In this document: piece after piece, positions 9,607 to 18,290 of the stretch | How the letters are laid out: every line of letters starts with the position of its first letter | Numbering within the stretch: the first letter of the stretch is position 1 | Assembly: GCA_031292555.1 (NCBI GenBank) | Contig: JARLGV010000021.1 | Location: 62,001-126,000 of the forward strand | Direction of reading: 5' to 3' | Source of the DNA: Fimbriimonas sp. | Lineage (GTDB): Bacteria; Armatimonadota; Fimbriimonadia; Fimbriimonadales; Fimbriimonadaceae | DNA: 64,000 nucleotides | Notes under the pieces: generated by a model | Seen by the model: the letters and a program-made list of their open reading frames with translations, nothing else | Told to the model about the DNA's origin: nothing | Database searches by the model: none | Position numbers and translations under genes: made by a program

Positions 9607-9631
9607 CTTGCGAATTGGTTTTCGGAACCCC

Positions 9632-10036
9632 TTAAATCTCGTACCGCTTTCCGCCACCGGGATCGTCCTGTCCCTGGGCGATCCTCTTCACGAACGTCAC
9701 CAATTCCATCGGGTTGAACGGTTTGGTCAAGTACATGTCTGCGCCATAGTGATAGCCTTCGAACACGTCCTTATCCTGAGCCTTTGCCGTCAACATAATC
9801 ACTGGCAAGTTCTCGGTCTCCGGTTCGCGGCGGATCGTCTTGAGTACCTCAAAACCATCCATATAGGGCATCATCACGTCAAGCACTACTAGATTCGGCT
9901 TCTCAGATCGGATTTTCTCTAAGCCTTCTTTGCCATCGAACGCGGTGACGACGTTGTATCCCTGTCTTTCGAGGTTGACCTGGATGAGTCGCACAATGTG
10001 TCTTTCGTCGTCACAAACCAAAACTTTAAGGGGCAT
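9632..10036 (-). CDS. Stand-alone CheY-like response regulator
   Basis: The 134 residues make a single receiver domain. The acidic pocket is CDDE (Asp9, Asp10), the phospho-acceptor is Asp53 in VVLDVMMPYMDG, the switch Thr lies in IMLTAKA, and the conserved Lys in YLTKPF. There is no output domain, so it must act by protein-protein contact or phosphotransfer. The start is the ATG at 10036, with AGGAG five bases upstream, not the longer upstream frame. It is about 65-70% identical by eye to the next gene, with an almost identical first 35 residues, so the two arose by tandem duplication. No cognate kinase is adjacent. Confidence 0.9.
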   Translation of the reverse strand: MPLKVLVCDDERHIVRLIQVNLERQGYNVVTAFDGKEGLEKIRSEKPNLVVLDVMMPYMDGFEVLKTIRREPETENLPVIMLTAKAQDKDVFEGYHYGADMYLTKPFNPMELVTFVKRIAQGQDDPGGGKRYEI

Positions 10037-10184
10037 GGGTTCTCCTAAACTTGTCCTCATCAAAGGTTGTTCGCATCCTACCTGATGTTCACAATCAAAT
10101 CAAACGCCGAAACGAGTGACTTTCACCCTTTCATGAGGTTACGCCTCTAAGAATATTCGTTCTATTCCGAGAGAGCACGGCAAA

Positions 10185-10556
10185 TCACGAAGACAGTCGA
10201 CTTTTTTCGAGAAACTCCTGTAAATCGAGGGGGTTGAACGGCTTCGTCATGTACATATTGGCACCAGCGGCCAGACCTTTCAAGTCGTCGCCCTGCTGAG
10301 CCTTCACCGTAAGCATGATGACAGGTATATTTGCCGTGGCAGGGTCCTTGCGAATGGCCTTCAAAACTTCGATCCCGTCGTAGTAGGGCATCATGACGTC
10401 GAGAAGGACGAGGTCCGGCTGTTCGGAGACAACCTTCGCCATGGCCTCCTTTCCATCGAATGCCGTGACAACAGTGTGCCCCTGGCGCTCCAGGTTCACT
10501 TGAATCAGCCGCACGATGTTCCGTTCGTCGTCACAGACTAAGACCTTTAATGGCAT
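10185..10556 (-). CDS. Stand-alone CheY-like response regulator, tandem paralogue
   Basis: This 123-residue single receiver domain has the acidic pair in CDDE, the phospho-acceptor Asp53 in LLDVMMPYYDG, IMLTVKA and MTKPFNP. It begins with the same MPLKVLVCDDER as the neighbouring receiver and diverges mainly after the phospho-acceptor, where KAQQGDDLKGLAAGANMY replaces KAQDKDVFEGYHYGADMY. The gap to the downstream paralogue is 148 bases, so each may have its own promoter. Its role is unknown; such proteins often serve hybrid kinases elsewhere in the genome. Confidence 0.9.
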   Translation of the reverse strand: MPLKVLVCDDERNIVRLIQVNLERQGHTVVTAFDGKEAMAKVVSEQPDLVLLDVMMPYYDGIEVLKAIRKDPATANIPVIMLTVKAQQGDDLKGLAAGANMYMTKPFNPLDLQEFLEKSRLSS

Positions 10557-10651
10557 AAGCGTTCCGCTAATCTCCTATATGACGTGTCACTCCCCTATCT
10601 TAGTGCCTTCCAAACATTAAGCCCAAACTGTTTCCTTACGATTCGCCCTGT

Positions 10652-10676
10652 TCCGGCCAGGGCCATGTAGGCCGGA
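10652..10676. other. Short hairpin in the divergent intergenic region
   Basis: TCCGGCC (10652-10658) pairs perfectly with GGCCGGA (10670-10676) around an 11-base loop. It lies between the divergent receiver and FAH-like genes and is not followed by a T-run. It could be structural or regulatory, or chance. Confidence 0.3.
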
Positions 10677-10724
10677 CGGCAGTCATCAGGGAGGCATCTC
10701 TAGCTTCCAAGGTATCCTTGTCGA

Positions 10725-11525
10725 GTGAAATTGTGCCGGTTCGAGCTCAAAGCCAAGCCCGGTGAAGCCCGTTCGGGGATGGTCTATAGCGGCAAAATCT
10801 ACGAAACAGACGGGGCCAATCCAGTCGCAGTTCATGAGGCCGATGCAATCCGGCCGCTAGCTCCGATACCCCACGCGCCAAGCCTTCGGTTCTTTAGGGG
10901 AGACCGGCAACCAGATCCGACCGACGGTCTGGACACACAAGAGCCAGCGTTCTTCTACGGAAACCCGATGTGTCTCGTCGGTGCAAGCCAGATCGTGAAC
11001 TACCCCGAAGTAGTTTCGAGTCTCGGTTTCGAGCCGTTTGTGGCGGCCGTTCTCGTGGGAGACGCCTATCAGATCGGCGTCGAAGACGCCGACGACCTGA
11101 TTCTCGGAATCACGCTCCTAAATGTTCTGGTGGCGCGCGATCGCGAACGTGTCGAGTTCGGCTGTGGAGGAATAGGCTCCGCATACGATGTCGGAGCGGC
11201 GATCGGTCCGGTTCTGACGACTCCAGACGACCTGGAGGAGCATGTCATCGACGCCGAATTCGGAAAGCGCTACGCACTTAGCACGGTCGTGCGCATCAAC
11301 GGCGTGGAGCAACAGCGCGGCAATCTTCAGGACCTTCCCTTCACATTCGCACAGGCGATCAGTTCCGCAAGCCAGACGTGTACCCTGAGGGCAGGGGACG
11401 TCATTGCGATCGGCCCGGTCGTCGACCCGACTCTAGAACCTCTTTTGCTAGATCCCGGCGACGAACTCCAACTCGCGATTGAGAACCTTGGCGCTATTTC
11501 ACTGAAACTCTCTTTACTCCAATGA
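10725..11525 (+). CDS. Fumarylacetoacetate hydrolase-family protein, divergent
   Basis: This is a 266-residue member of the FAH fold family. The second half aligns with the family skeleton: FEPFVAAVLVGD where active members have an E-x-E metal motif, NVLVARDRERVE in the RDLQ region, GPVLTTPDDL, and a C-terminal RAGDVIAIGPVVDP resembling the usual GDVIATGTP. The metal-binding acidic residues appear altered, so ordinary C-C bond hydrolysis is doubtful. The GTG start is supported by TATCCT ending six bases upstream, suggesting a leaderless message. Its stop overlaps the ATG of the M16 protease gene (ATGA), so the two are translationally coupled. Confidence 0.7.
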   Translation: MKLCRFELKAKPGEARSGMVYSGKIYETDGANPVAVHEADAIRPLAPIPHAPSLRFFRGDRQPDPTDGLDTQEPAFFYGNPMCLVGASQIVNYPEVVSSLGFEPFVAAVLVGDAYQIGVEDADDLILGITLLNVLVARDRERVEFGCGGIGSAYDVGAAIGPVLTTPDDLEEHVIDAEFGKRYALSTVVRINGVEQQRGNLQDLPFTFAQAISSASQTCTLRAGDVIAIGPVVDPTLEPLLLDPGDELQLAIENLGAISLKLSLLQ

Positions 11526-12754
11526 GCCAAATCCAGAAAATGACTCTCGACAATGGCGTCCGCGTGATTGTGGAATCCGTGGGCCACGTGAAGTCCGCCG
11601 CTATCGGTTTGTGGTGCAAGACGGGAAGCCGTCACGAAACACCAACGGAGGCAGGGATCACCCACCTCATCGAGCACATGCTCTTCAAGGGCACGGAATC
11701 GAGAACGGCCAAGGAGATTGCCGAAGCGATCGAGGGACAAGGGGGATCGCTCAACGCGTTCACCGACAAAGAATCCACCTGCTACTACTGCCGCGTCCTT
11801 GCCGACGAGATGTCAGGAGGCGTAGACGTCCTCTGCGATATGATGCTCCACTCCTTGATCGATCCTGAGGAACTGGTCCGAGAGCAGGGCGTCGTCTTGG
11901 AGGAGATCAAACGCAGCGAGGACGAGCCGAGCGACCACGTCCACGAGTTGCATCTCGAGTACCGCTGGGGCGAGCACCCACTTGGTCGCCCGATCATCGG
12001 AACGCCAGAATCAGTGAGCTCATTTACGCAGGCCGATATCCGATCCTACATGGAACGGCACTATCGAGCCGAGAGCGTGTTGCTGTCGGTCGCTGGAAAC
12101 GTCGATCCTTCCCAAGTGCGACAAGCAGCCGAACTCACCTTGGGACGTTTGCCACACAGCGACGCGGACACCCCACCGAATCGTCCAGCAGGAAAGGCAG
12201 CCGTAAACGTAGTCGAGAAAGACGTGGAGCAAGTTCATTTCTGCATCGGCACAGATGGAACCTCGATCTATGATCCTGACTATTACACCTTGGTCGTCCT
12301 CGACGCGGCGCTAGGAGGGAGCATGTCCAGCCGGCTGTTCCAGGAGATTCGGGAGAAGCGCGGATTGGTGTACTCGGTCGGAAGCTACACGCTCAGTTAC
12401 GCCTCAGGCGGTGCGTTTACGGTGTACGGCGGAACGGGCCCACAGCACTGGGATCTCGTTCAGGAATTGGTTCGCGCCGAATTCAACAAAGTAATGAATG
12501 ACGGCCTCGATACCGAGGAACTGCTGCGCACCAAGCGGCACATCGCGGGCGGAATCGTTCTCGCCTTGGAAGGCATGAGTTCCCGAATGATGCGCATGAG
12601 CCGAAATGAGATTGCACATGGCCGAGATATTCCGATTGAGGAAACTTTGGCGAAGATCGAAGCGGTTTCCAACAACGACATCGTAGATATGGCTAATCGC
12701 ATCCTATCTGGTGACCTTGTCAGTACTACTGCGATCGGCCCGATTCAAACCTGA
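11522..12754 (+). CDS. M16-family zinc metallopeptidase (processing-protease type)
   Basis: The protein has 410 residues and an inverted zinc motif HLIEH (His48, Glu51, His52). The downstream glutamate region (EGQGGSLNAFTDKE and beyond) and the second inactive-like domain (GGSMSSRLFQEIREKRGLVYSV) are typical of bacterial YmxG/PqqL-type peptidases related to mitochondrial processing peptidase. There is no signal peptide, so it is probably cytoplasmic. The start overlaps the upstream stop by four bases and the next gene begins two bases after its stop, giving a tight three-gene operon with an FAH-like protein and a histidine kinase. That functional combination is unusual. Confidence 0.9.
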   Translation: MSQIQKMTLDNGVRVIVESVGHVKSAAIGLWCKTGSRHETPTEAGITHLIEHMLFKGTESRTAKEIAEAIEGQGGSLNAFTDKESTCYYCRVLADEMSGGVDVLCDMMLHSLIDPEELVREQGVVLEEIKRSEDEPSDHVHELHLEYRWGEHPLGRPIIGTPESVSSFTQADIRSYMERHYRAESVLLSVAGNVDPSQVRQAAELTLGRLPHSDADTPPNRPAGKAAVNVVEKDVEQVHFCIGTDGTSIYDPDYYTLVVLDAALGGSMSSRLFQEIREKRGLVYSVGSYTLSYASGGAFTVYGGTGPQHWDLVQELVRAEFNKVMNDGLDTEELLRTKRHIAGGIVLALEGMSSRMMRMSRNEIAHGRDIPIEETLAKIEAVSNNDIVDMANRILSGDLVSTTAIGPIQT

Positions 12755-12756
12755 AG

Positions 12757-14370
12757 ATGAATTCCCCCAATCAGCCCGACAACTCCCTTCTCTCGTTCTT
12801 GGACGTTGCAACCCATGCCGACTCCAGAGAGGAACTGCTGTCGGACTTGGTGGCCACTTGCGTGTCAAACATTCGCTGCGATTCCTGCGACATTCTTTAC
12901 CGCGAGGCCGGGGATGGATTGGTGCTTCGAGCGAGTACCGCGTTTCCCGAACTAAACAACCGCTTGAAGCTCGGAAAGGGAATTGGGCTTTCCGGCCAAG
13001 TCCTTCTGACCGGAGAACCGGTCTTCATCTCGAAGGACGCCACCAAACAGCCGAACTACACTCAGTACCCTGGGTTCGACGAAAACTATTTTGAGTCGCT
13101 GGTGATCCTTCCGCTACTTGGCAACTCTCACCAGGCATTTGGGATTCTGCTGCTTCGTCGGACGGCAGTGTGGCGTCTGAGTCCAGCCGAGAGGCGGCGA
13201 CTAACCGAGATCTCTCGCGTCATCTCGGGGTGCTTACGGGCTTACAACGCCGCCTACCAGGCGGGAGCCCAAATCAATCGGCTCGGAGCTTTGAGCGAGG
13301 TCTCGAAGACAATCGCCACTAGCCCGTATGTCGAAGAGATACTGCAACTACTGGTCAACCTGACCGCCCAACAATTTAACTATCGCGTGTGCACAGTGAG
13401 GCTACTCGACGAACATCGGGGGGAGTTGGTGCTCCGGGCAACTCAGGCTCAGGCAAAGGCCTATCAGCGCAAGAGGGCGATCAAACTGGGCGAGTCGATC
13501 GCCGGACGAGCAATCGCCGAGAACCGGCCCATTATCGTCCGAGACGTAAGGATTGAAGAAGACTATATCGGTCACGACTTGGCGGTTGAGCAGGGATTGC
13601 GTTCGATGGTTTGCGTTCCTCTGATGATGCAAAACAAGCCGGTCGGAGTCATTTCGTGCTACACGAGCGAAGTCAGGGACTTCCTTCCCGACGAGATCAA
13701 GGCATTGGAGACGCTAGCCAAGACGGCAGCCGTTTCAATCGAGCATGCGAAGCTCCAAGTCCGAACGACCCTTATGCAGGAGATGCATCACCGGGTCAAA
13801 AATAACCTGCAGCAAATAGCTTCCCTTCTCAGACTCCAGATGCGCCACAGCAACTACAAGTCGCTGGAAGAGGCTCTGAATGACTGTATGGGAAGAATCC
13901 TCGCCATCGCTTCGGTCCACGACCTATTGAGCCGAGAGGATCTGGACCACGTCGGCATCCGATCGATTGCGGATACTCTCGTCCATCACCAGAAGAGTAC
14001 GCTCATGCTGCCAAACCGGCAGATCCAGTATCAGGTCCGTGGCCAAGACGTCATCCTGAATATGACGCAGGCCACCCAAATCGCATTGGTGCTGAACGAG
14101 TTAATCCAAAACGCAATGGAGCACGGCTTCAAGCAAACGCAAAGCGGGGAAATTCACATCAACGTGGAAGAGCACGACGACGAAGTGTCCGTGTGGGTGT
14201 CCAACAGCGGCGACTGCTTGCCAGAAGACTTCGATGCGGCGGCGGCAAGCAACTTGGGACTCAAAATTGTAGACAACTTGGCTCGCTCGCTCGGTGGGAA
14301 GTTCAAAATGTCAAACGTCCTCGGCTGGACGGTCGCGGAAGTCAAGTTCCCGAAAGTTACTGGCGAATAG
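12757..14370 (+). CDS. GAF-GAF sensor histidine kinase, HisKA_2/HWE type
   Basis: The 537-residue protein has two GAF domains (approximately residues 15-155 and 175-325), a dimerisation/phospho-acceptor helix with MHHRVKNNLQQIASLL (phospho-His 344 or 345), and an HATPase_c domain with the N-box ALVLNELIQNAMEHGF and a late G-box (AAASNLGLKIVDNLARSLGG). There are no transmembrane segments, so it is a soluble sensor of a small ligand or redox state. HisKA_2 kinases such as PdtaS often signal to ANTAR or receiver proteins; the single-domain receivers at 9632-10556 are candidates only by proximity. It is the last gene of the FAH-M16-kinase operon. Confidence 0.9.
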   Translation: MNSPNQPDNSLLSFLDVATHADSREELLSDLVATCVSNIRCDSCDILYREAGDGLVLRASTAFPELNNRLKLGKGIGLSGQVLLTGEPVFISKDATKQPNYTQYPGFDENYFESLVILPLLGNSHQAFGILLLRRTAVWRLSPAERRRLTEISRVISGCLRAYNAAYQAGAQINRLGALSEVSKTIATSPYVEEILQLLVNLTAQQFNYRVCTVRLLDEHRGELVLRATQAQAKAYQRKRAIKLGESIAGRAIAENRPIIVRDVRIEEDYIGHDLAVEQGLRSMVCVPLMMQNKPVGVISCYTSEVRDFLPDEIKALETLAKTAAVSIEHAKLQVRTTLMQEMHHRVKNNLQQIASLLRLQMRHSNYKSLEEALNDCMGRILAIASVHDLLSREDLDHVGIRSIADTLVHHQKSTLMLPNRQIQYQVRGQDVILNMTQATQIALVLNELIQNAMEHGFKQTQSGEIHINVEEHDDEVSVWVSNSGDCLPEDFDAAAASNLGLKIVDNLARSLGGKFKMSNVLGWTVAEVKFPKVTGE

Positions 14371-14401
14371 TTCCGGCTCCACAGGTTCGCATGGCATCCT
14401 T

Positions 14402-14416
14402 GCCTGCCCCGCAGGC
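14402..14416. other. Short GC hairpin between kinase and S9 peptidase genes
   Basis: GCCTGC, CCC loop, GCAGGC: a perfect six-pair stem 30 bases after the kinase stop. There is no T-run, so it is at best a weak terminator. Confidence 0.3.
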
Positions 14417-14438
14417 GCGGTAAGATTTGCCACTGCCT

Positions 14439-17276
14439 ATGCGAAGCTACTCCTTTTTTGCCGCGACTGCAGCGTGCTTCTGCCTTTCGGTGGCTTACGC
14501 CCAGAAGAAACCGCTCGACCACTCGGTATACGACGCATGGAAGTCCATTCGCGGTACCACGATCTCGCACGACGGAAAGTGGATTCTATACACGATCGCT
14601 CCGCAAGAAGGAGATGCCATCACCGAAGTCCGATCCCTTGAGTCCGATAGGACGATCAGTATCGCTCGGGGAAATGCCGCCCAGTTCAGCAATGACTCGA
14701 AGTTCGTCGTCGCCTTGGTGGCGCCGCCACAGGCCGAAACAAAGAAGGCAACTAAAGACAAACTTGCCGCCGATAAGATGCCAAAAAACGCGCTGGCGAT
14801 CGTGGATCTTTCGACTGGTGAGCAAACAAAGATCGACAAGGTCAAATCGTTCAAACTTGCCGCCGAAGACTCTGGCTGGCTGACCTATCGTCCCGAACCG
14901 CCGAAAGCAGAGACCGCCCCTTCGAGCTCGACGTCGTCGAAGCCAGCCGCGGCAACCAGCGCGGCGACAGGAACACCACTCGTCATACGAAACCTGTCCA
15001 AGGGCAAGGAAGAGCGAATCGAAAACGTGCTCGACTCGGTGATGACGAAAGATGGTTCCATCCTCGCATACTCGATCGCTTCTAAAGACGGAAAGGGCGA
15101 CGGTGTGGTCTATTTGAACTTGTCGAACCACAAGCGAACCGAAGTGTTCGAGGGCAAAGGCAAGGACCTAAAGCTCGGTATCTGCGACGAAACCAAGGCG
15201 CTCGCTATCGTAACCGACCGTTCAGCAAATCCTCCCGCTTCGAACGACAAAGCAACATCAAAGTCGGCTGAATCCCCTCTGTCGGTGGCATTCTTCGACC
15301 CAAACACTCTGCAAGTGAAGTGGCTTGCCGGTCCCGCGACCACGGCAATTCCTAAGAACTGGTCTATCAGCGAGAACAGCCCCCTCAGTTTTTCCGATCA
15401 CGGAACTCGAGTGTTCTTCGGCACCGCGCCAACTCCCGCAAAGCACCCAAAGGACGAAACGCCAGAGAGCGAAAAGGTCAGTCTCGACGTTTGGACATGG
15501 CAGGACAAACGGATCATGCCACAACAGATTCTGCAGGCATCGGCAGATCAGAAGCGGACCTATCGAGCCATCGCATTTGTCGGTTCCGGGAAGGTCCTTC
15601 AAGTCGAAACGCTATCGGTGCCAGACGTCACGATCGGCGAAAAGGGAGAAGGCGCCTACGGGATCGGTTCATCTGACGAGGACTACCGGCTCGCGTCCTC
15701 TTGGGATGAGGGATATGCGGACATTAGCCTGATCGACCTTCGATCGGGCCAGACGCATAGCCTCTTCAAGCGGTCCGAATCGCGTCCGTCGTTCTCACCC
15801 AGCGGTAAGGTCCTTGCCTTCTTCGACTACCAGGCGAAGCAATACGCGTTTCTGGACGCTGCGTCGCTGAAGAGAACCGATGTAAACGTGCCGGCAGGAC
15901 TGACTAACGAGTTGACGGACACGCCCAGCACACATCCGGCGTTCGGCGAAGCTGGCTGGTCAAGATCTGGCGACCGCCTGCTGATCTACAGCGACAAAGA
16001 CATTTGGTCACTGGATCCAACGGGCAGAACTCCGCCGAAAAACCTGACTGGCAGTTCTCTTCACATGGTGAACCTTCGGTTCCGATACGTGAACACCGAT
16101 CCGGAATCCAATGAGATCGACTTATCGAAGCCGCTTCTATTGTCAGCTTTCAACGTCGACACGAAAGACGCCGGGTTCTATTCTCTCAATGTGACCGGAA
16201 CAAGTCCAGTGCTCAAACGGCTCATCTTCGATCACAAAATCTACGGCGTCCCGATCTTGGCGAAGACCAAGGACCTCGTCGCATACACCCAACAGGACTT
16301 CGTCGAGTTTCCAGATGTCTGGATTGCCAAGCCTGACTTCACATCGCGTCGCAAGTTGACCAACGCCAACCCCCAACAGACACAGTACAACTGGGGGACA
16401 GCCGAATTAGTCAACTGGGAGTCATCGGATGGCCAGCAACTTCAAGGCATTCTGATCAAACCGGAGGACTTCTCTTATGGAAAGAAGTACCCCATGATCA
16501 CCTATTTCTATGAGCGTCTCTCAGATTCGTTGAACGCGTACCACACGCCTGCGCCGAGTCCATCTACGATAAATCCGAGCTACTTCGCCAGCAACGGATA
16601 CCTGATATTCATTCCGGATATCCCATACAAAACCGGTTACCCGGGAGAGAGCGCGGTATCCGCCATTCTGTCTGGCGTCCTGAGCATCGTCAGTCGAGGG
16701 TATGTCGATTCCGAACGTTTGGGGATACAAGGCCACAGCTGGGGCGGATACGAGGTGGCTTACCTGGTCACGCGTACGAACCTTTTCAAGTGTGCGGCTG
16801 CAGGCGCAGCGGTAGCTGATATGTTCAGCGCATATGGCGGTATCCGGTATGGCGCAGGAATACTTAGGGAAGGGCAATATGAACATGGCCAGAGCCGAAT
16901 CGGCGCGTCTCCTTGGGATCGTCCGCTCCGTTACTTGGAGAATTCGCCTTTGTTCTATCTCGATAAGGTCGAGACGCCCCTACTCATGCTGCACAACGAT
17001 AAGGACGGCGCAGTACCGTTCACTCAGGGCATCGAGCTGTTTTCCGGCCTTAGGAGGCTCCAAAAGCCAGTTTGGATGTGCGTCTACAATGGGGAGGACC
17101 ACAATCTGGTCGAACGCAAGAATCGAAAGGACTGGTCCATTCGGCTCGCCCAGTATTTCGATCATTTCCTGAAAGACAAGCCAATGCCGGTATGGATGTC
17201 GAAGGGTATTCCCGCCACTATGAAGGGCACAACGCTCGGCCTGGATTTTGACGGCCCAGCGGATCACGGACCTTAG
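14439..17276 (+). CDS. Secreted S9-family (prolyl oligopeptidase-like) serine peptidase
   Basis: The 945-residue protein has a signal peptide (MRSYSFFAATAACFCLSVAYA), a long beta-propeller-like region and a C-terminal alpha/beta-hydrolase domain. The nucleophile is Ser767 in GHSWGGYEVAY, the acid probably Asp856 in HNDKDGAVPF, and the base His888 in GEDHNLVERKN. Members cleave peptides, often after proline, or trim dipeptides. The protein is longer than most S9 enzymes because of an Ala/Ser/Pro/Lys-rich insert near residues 150-175. I chose the ATG at 14439 over an in-frame TTG 12 bases earlier because it begins a clean signal peptide. Confidence 0.88.
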   Translation: MRSYSFFAATAACFCLSVAYAQKKPLDHSVYDAWKSIRGTTISHDGKWILYTIAPQEGDAITEVRSLESDRTISIARGNAAQFSNDSKFVVALVAPPQAETKKATKDKLAADKMPKNALAIVDLSTGEQTKIDKVKSFKLAAEDSGWLTYRPEPPKAETAPSSSTSSKPAAATSAATGTPLVIRNLSKGKEERIENVLDSVMTKDGSILAYSIASKDGKGDGVVYLNLSNHKRTEVFEGKGKDLKLGICDETKALAIVTDRSANPPASNDKATSKSAESPLSVAFFDPNTLQVKWLAGPATTAIPKNWSISENSPLSFSDHGTRVFFGTAPTPAKHPKDETPESEKVSLDVWTWQDKRIMPQQILQASADQKRTYRAIAFVGSGKVLQVETLSVPDVTIGEKGEGAYGIGSSDEDYRLASSWDEGYADISLIDLRSGQTHSLFKRSESRPSFSPSGKVLAFFDYQAKQYAFLDAASLKRTDVNVPAGLTNELTDTPSTHPAFGEAGWSRSGDRLLIYSDKDIWSLDPTGRTPPKNLTGSSLHMVNLRFRYVNTDPESNEIDLSKPLLLSAFNVDTKDAGFYSLNVTGTSPVLKRLIFDHKIYGVPILAKTKDLVAYTQQDFVEFPDVWIAKPDFTSRRKLTNANPQQTQYNWGTAELVNWESSDGQQLQGILIKPEDFSYGKKYPMITYFYERLSDSLNAYHTPAPSPSTINPSYFASNGYLIFIPDIPYKTGYPGESAVSAILSGVLSIVSRGYVDSERLGIQGHSWGGYEVAYLVTRTNLFKCAAAGAAVADMFSAYGGIRYGAGILREGQYEHGQSRIGASPWDRPLRYLENSPLFYLDKVETPLLMLHNDKDGAVPFTQGIELFSGLRRLQKPVWMCVYNGEDHNLVERKNRKDWSIRLAQYFDHFLKDKPMPVWMSKGIPATMKGTTLGLDFDGPADHGP

Positions 17277-17280
17277 CTGG

Positions 17281-17317
17281 CTGGCCATGCTGGAGGCGGT
17301 TGCTCCTGCCGGGCCAG
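17281..17317 (+). terminator. Possible weak terminator hairpin after the S9 peptidase
   Basis: CTGGCC (17281-17286) pairs with GGCCAG (17312-17317), and an inner GGAG/CTCC stem (17292-17295, 17303-17306) stacks inside. No long T-run follows, so termination efficiency is doubtful. Confidence 0.35.
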
Positions 17318-17344
17318 ATTGCCCATAGGTAATCTCGATGCATC

Positions 17345-18235
17345 ATGGATCGCACCAATCATCAAGATATCCGAATCGGAACCTTGGCCGGCCTATCTCA
17401 GGGCGCGGACTATCTTAGGCAGATTTTGCCCCACGGCTTTGAGTCCTTTGAGTTGACTGCTTGGGCTCATTTGGGCGACGTGAACGTTAGTGAGACTGCC
17501 AAGCAGGTGCTGGACGTCTGTGCCGATCAGGCGATCATCAGCAGCATCGGCATTTACGGAAACCCTCTCGAGGACGATGAGACGATTAAGGGTTGGGAAG
17601 TCCTTATCAAGTCCGCCAAGGACTTCCATTGCGACGTCGTGTGCGGATTCGCCGGCGCCCAGCAGAATCGGCCGGTCGACGAAAACATGCCTCGTTTCAA
17701 AGAGGTCTGGGGACCGTTGGCCAAGCTCGCGGAGGCCGAAGGGGTACGCATCGCCTTCGAGAATTGCGACATGGGCGGCACTTGGGAGCGCCCTAGCTGG
17801 AATATTGCCCACTCCTCTCGAGCGTGGGAAATGATGTTCAACGAGGTAGACAGCCTGGCCCTCGGCTTGGAGTGGGAGCCTTGCCATCAGATGGTTTCGC
17901 TGGTCGACCCAATCGCAAATCTGCGTGAATGGGTAGGCCGTGTGTATCACGTCCACGGCAAGGACGCCACGGTCCAGTGGGATGTAATCAAGAAAGTCGG
18001 CCTTCGTGGCGGGCTACCGACCGTCCATCATCGGACTCCCGGGTTTGGCGATACCAACTGGACCGATGTGATTTCGATCTTGCGTATGGCTGGATTCAAG
18101 GGCGCCATCGACATTGAGGGTTGGCACGATCCGGTCTATCGCGACGAACTCGAGATGACCGGCCAAGTACATGGGCTGAACTATCTCAAGGCTTGCCGCG
18201 GCGGAGCGTTCATCTCAAATCCGGTTACCTCATAA
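17345..18235 (+). CDS. Sugar phosphate isomerase/epimerase-like TIM-barrel protein
   Basis: This 296-residue protein belongs to the xylose-isomerase-like/AP-endonuclease-2 barrel family. Likely metal ligands sit in the expected order at strand ends: Glu in IAFENCD, Glu/His in LEWEPCHQM, His in VYHVHGKD, and Glu in AIDIEGWHDP. Such enzymes interconvert keto sugars or dehydrate inositol derivatives; the substrate cannot be read from sequence. It begins 68 bases after the S9 peptidase. A TAATCT box ends nine bases before the ATG, so it probably has its own promoter and an almost leaderless message. Confidence 0.85.
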   Translation: MDRTNHQDIRIGTLAGLSQGADYLRQILPHGFESFELTAWAHLGDVNVSETAKQVLDVCADQAIISSIGIYGNPLEDDETIKGWEVLIKSAKDFHCDVVCGFAGAQQNRPVDENMPRFKEVWGPLAKLAEAEGVRIAFENCDMGGTWERPSWNIAHSSRAWEMMFNEVDSLALGLEWEPCHQMVSLVDPIANLREWVGRVYHVHGKDATVQWDVIKKVGLRGGLPTVHHRTPGFGDTNWTDVISILRMAGFKGAIDIEGWHDPVYRDELEMTGQVHGLNYLKACRGGAFISNPVTS

Positions 18236-18245
18236 TCGCGACGCA

Positions 18246-18272
18246 GCCCTGGAAGCAACTTGCTCCCAGGGC
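18246..18272. terminator. Bidirectional terminator between convergent genes
   Basis: GCCCTGG pairs with CCAGGGC, and AGCA/TGCT continues the stem after one A-C mismatch, leaving an ACT loop. It sits between the 3' ends of the isomerase-like gene (plus) and mqnD (minus). A second small GGCC/GGCC hairpin follows at about 18279-18292. Confidence 0.6.
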
Positions 18273-18290
18273 AGTTGGGCCTCCTTCGGC

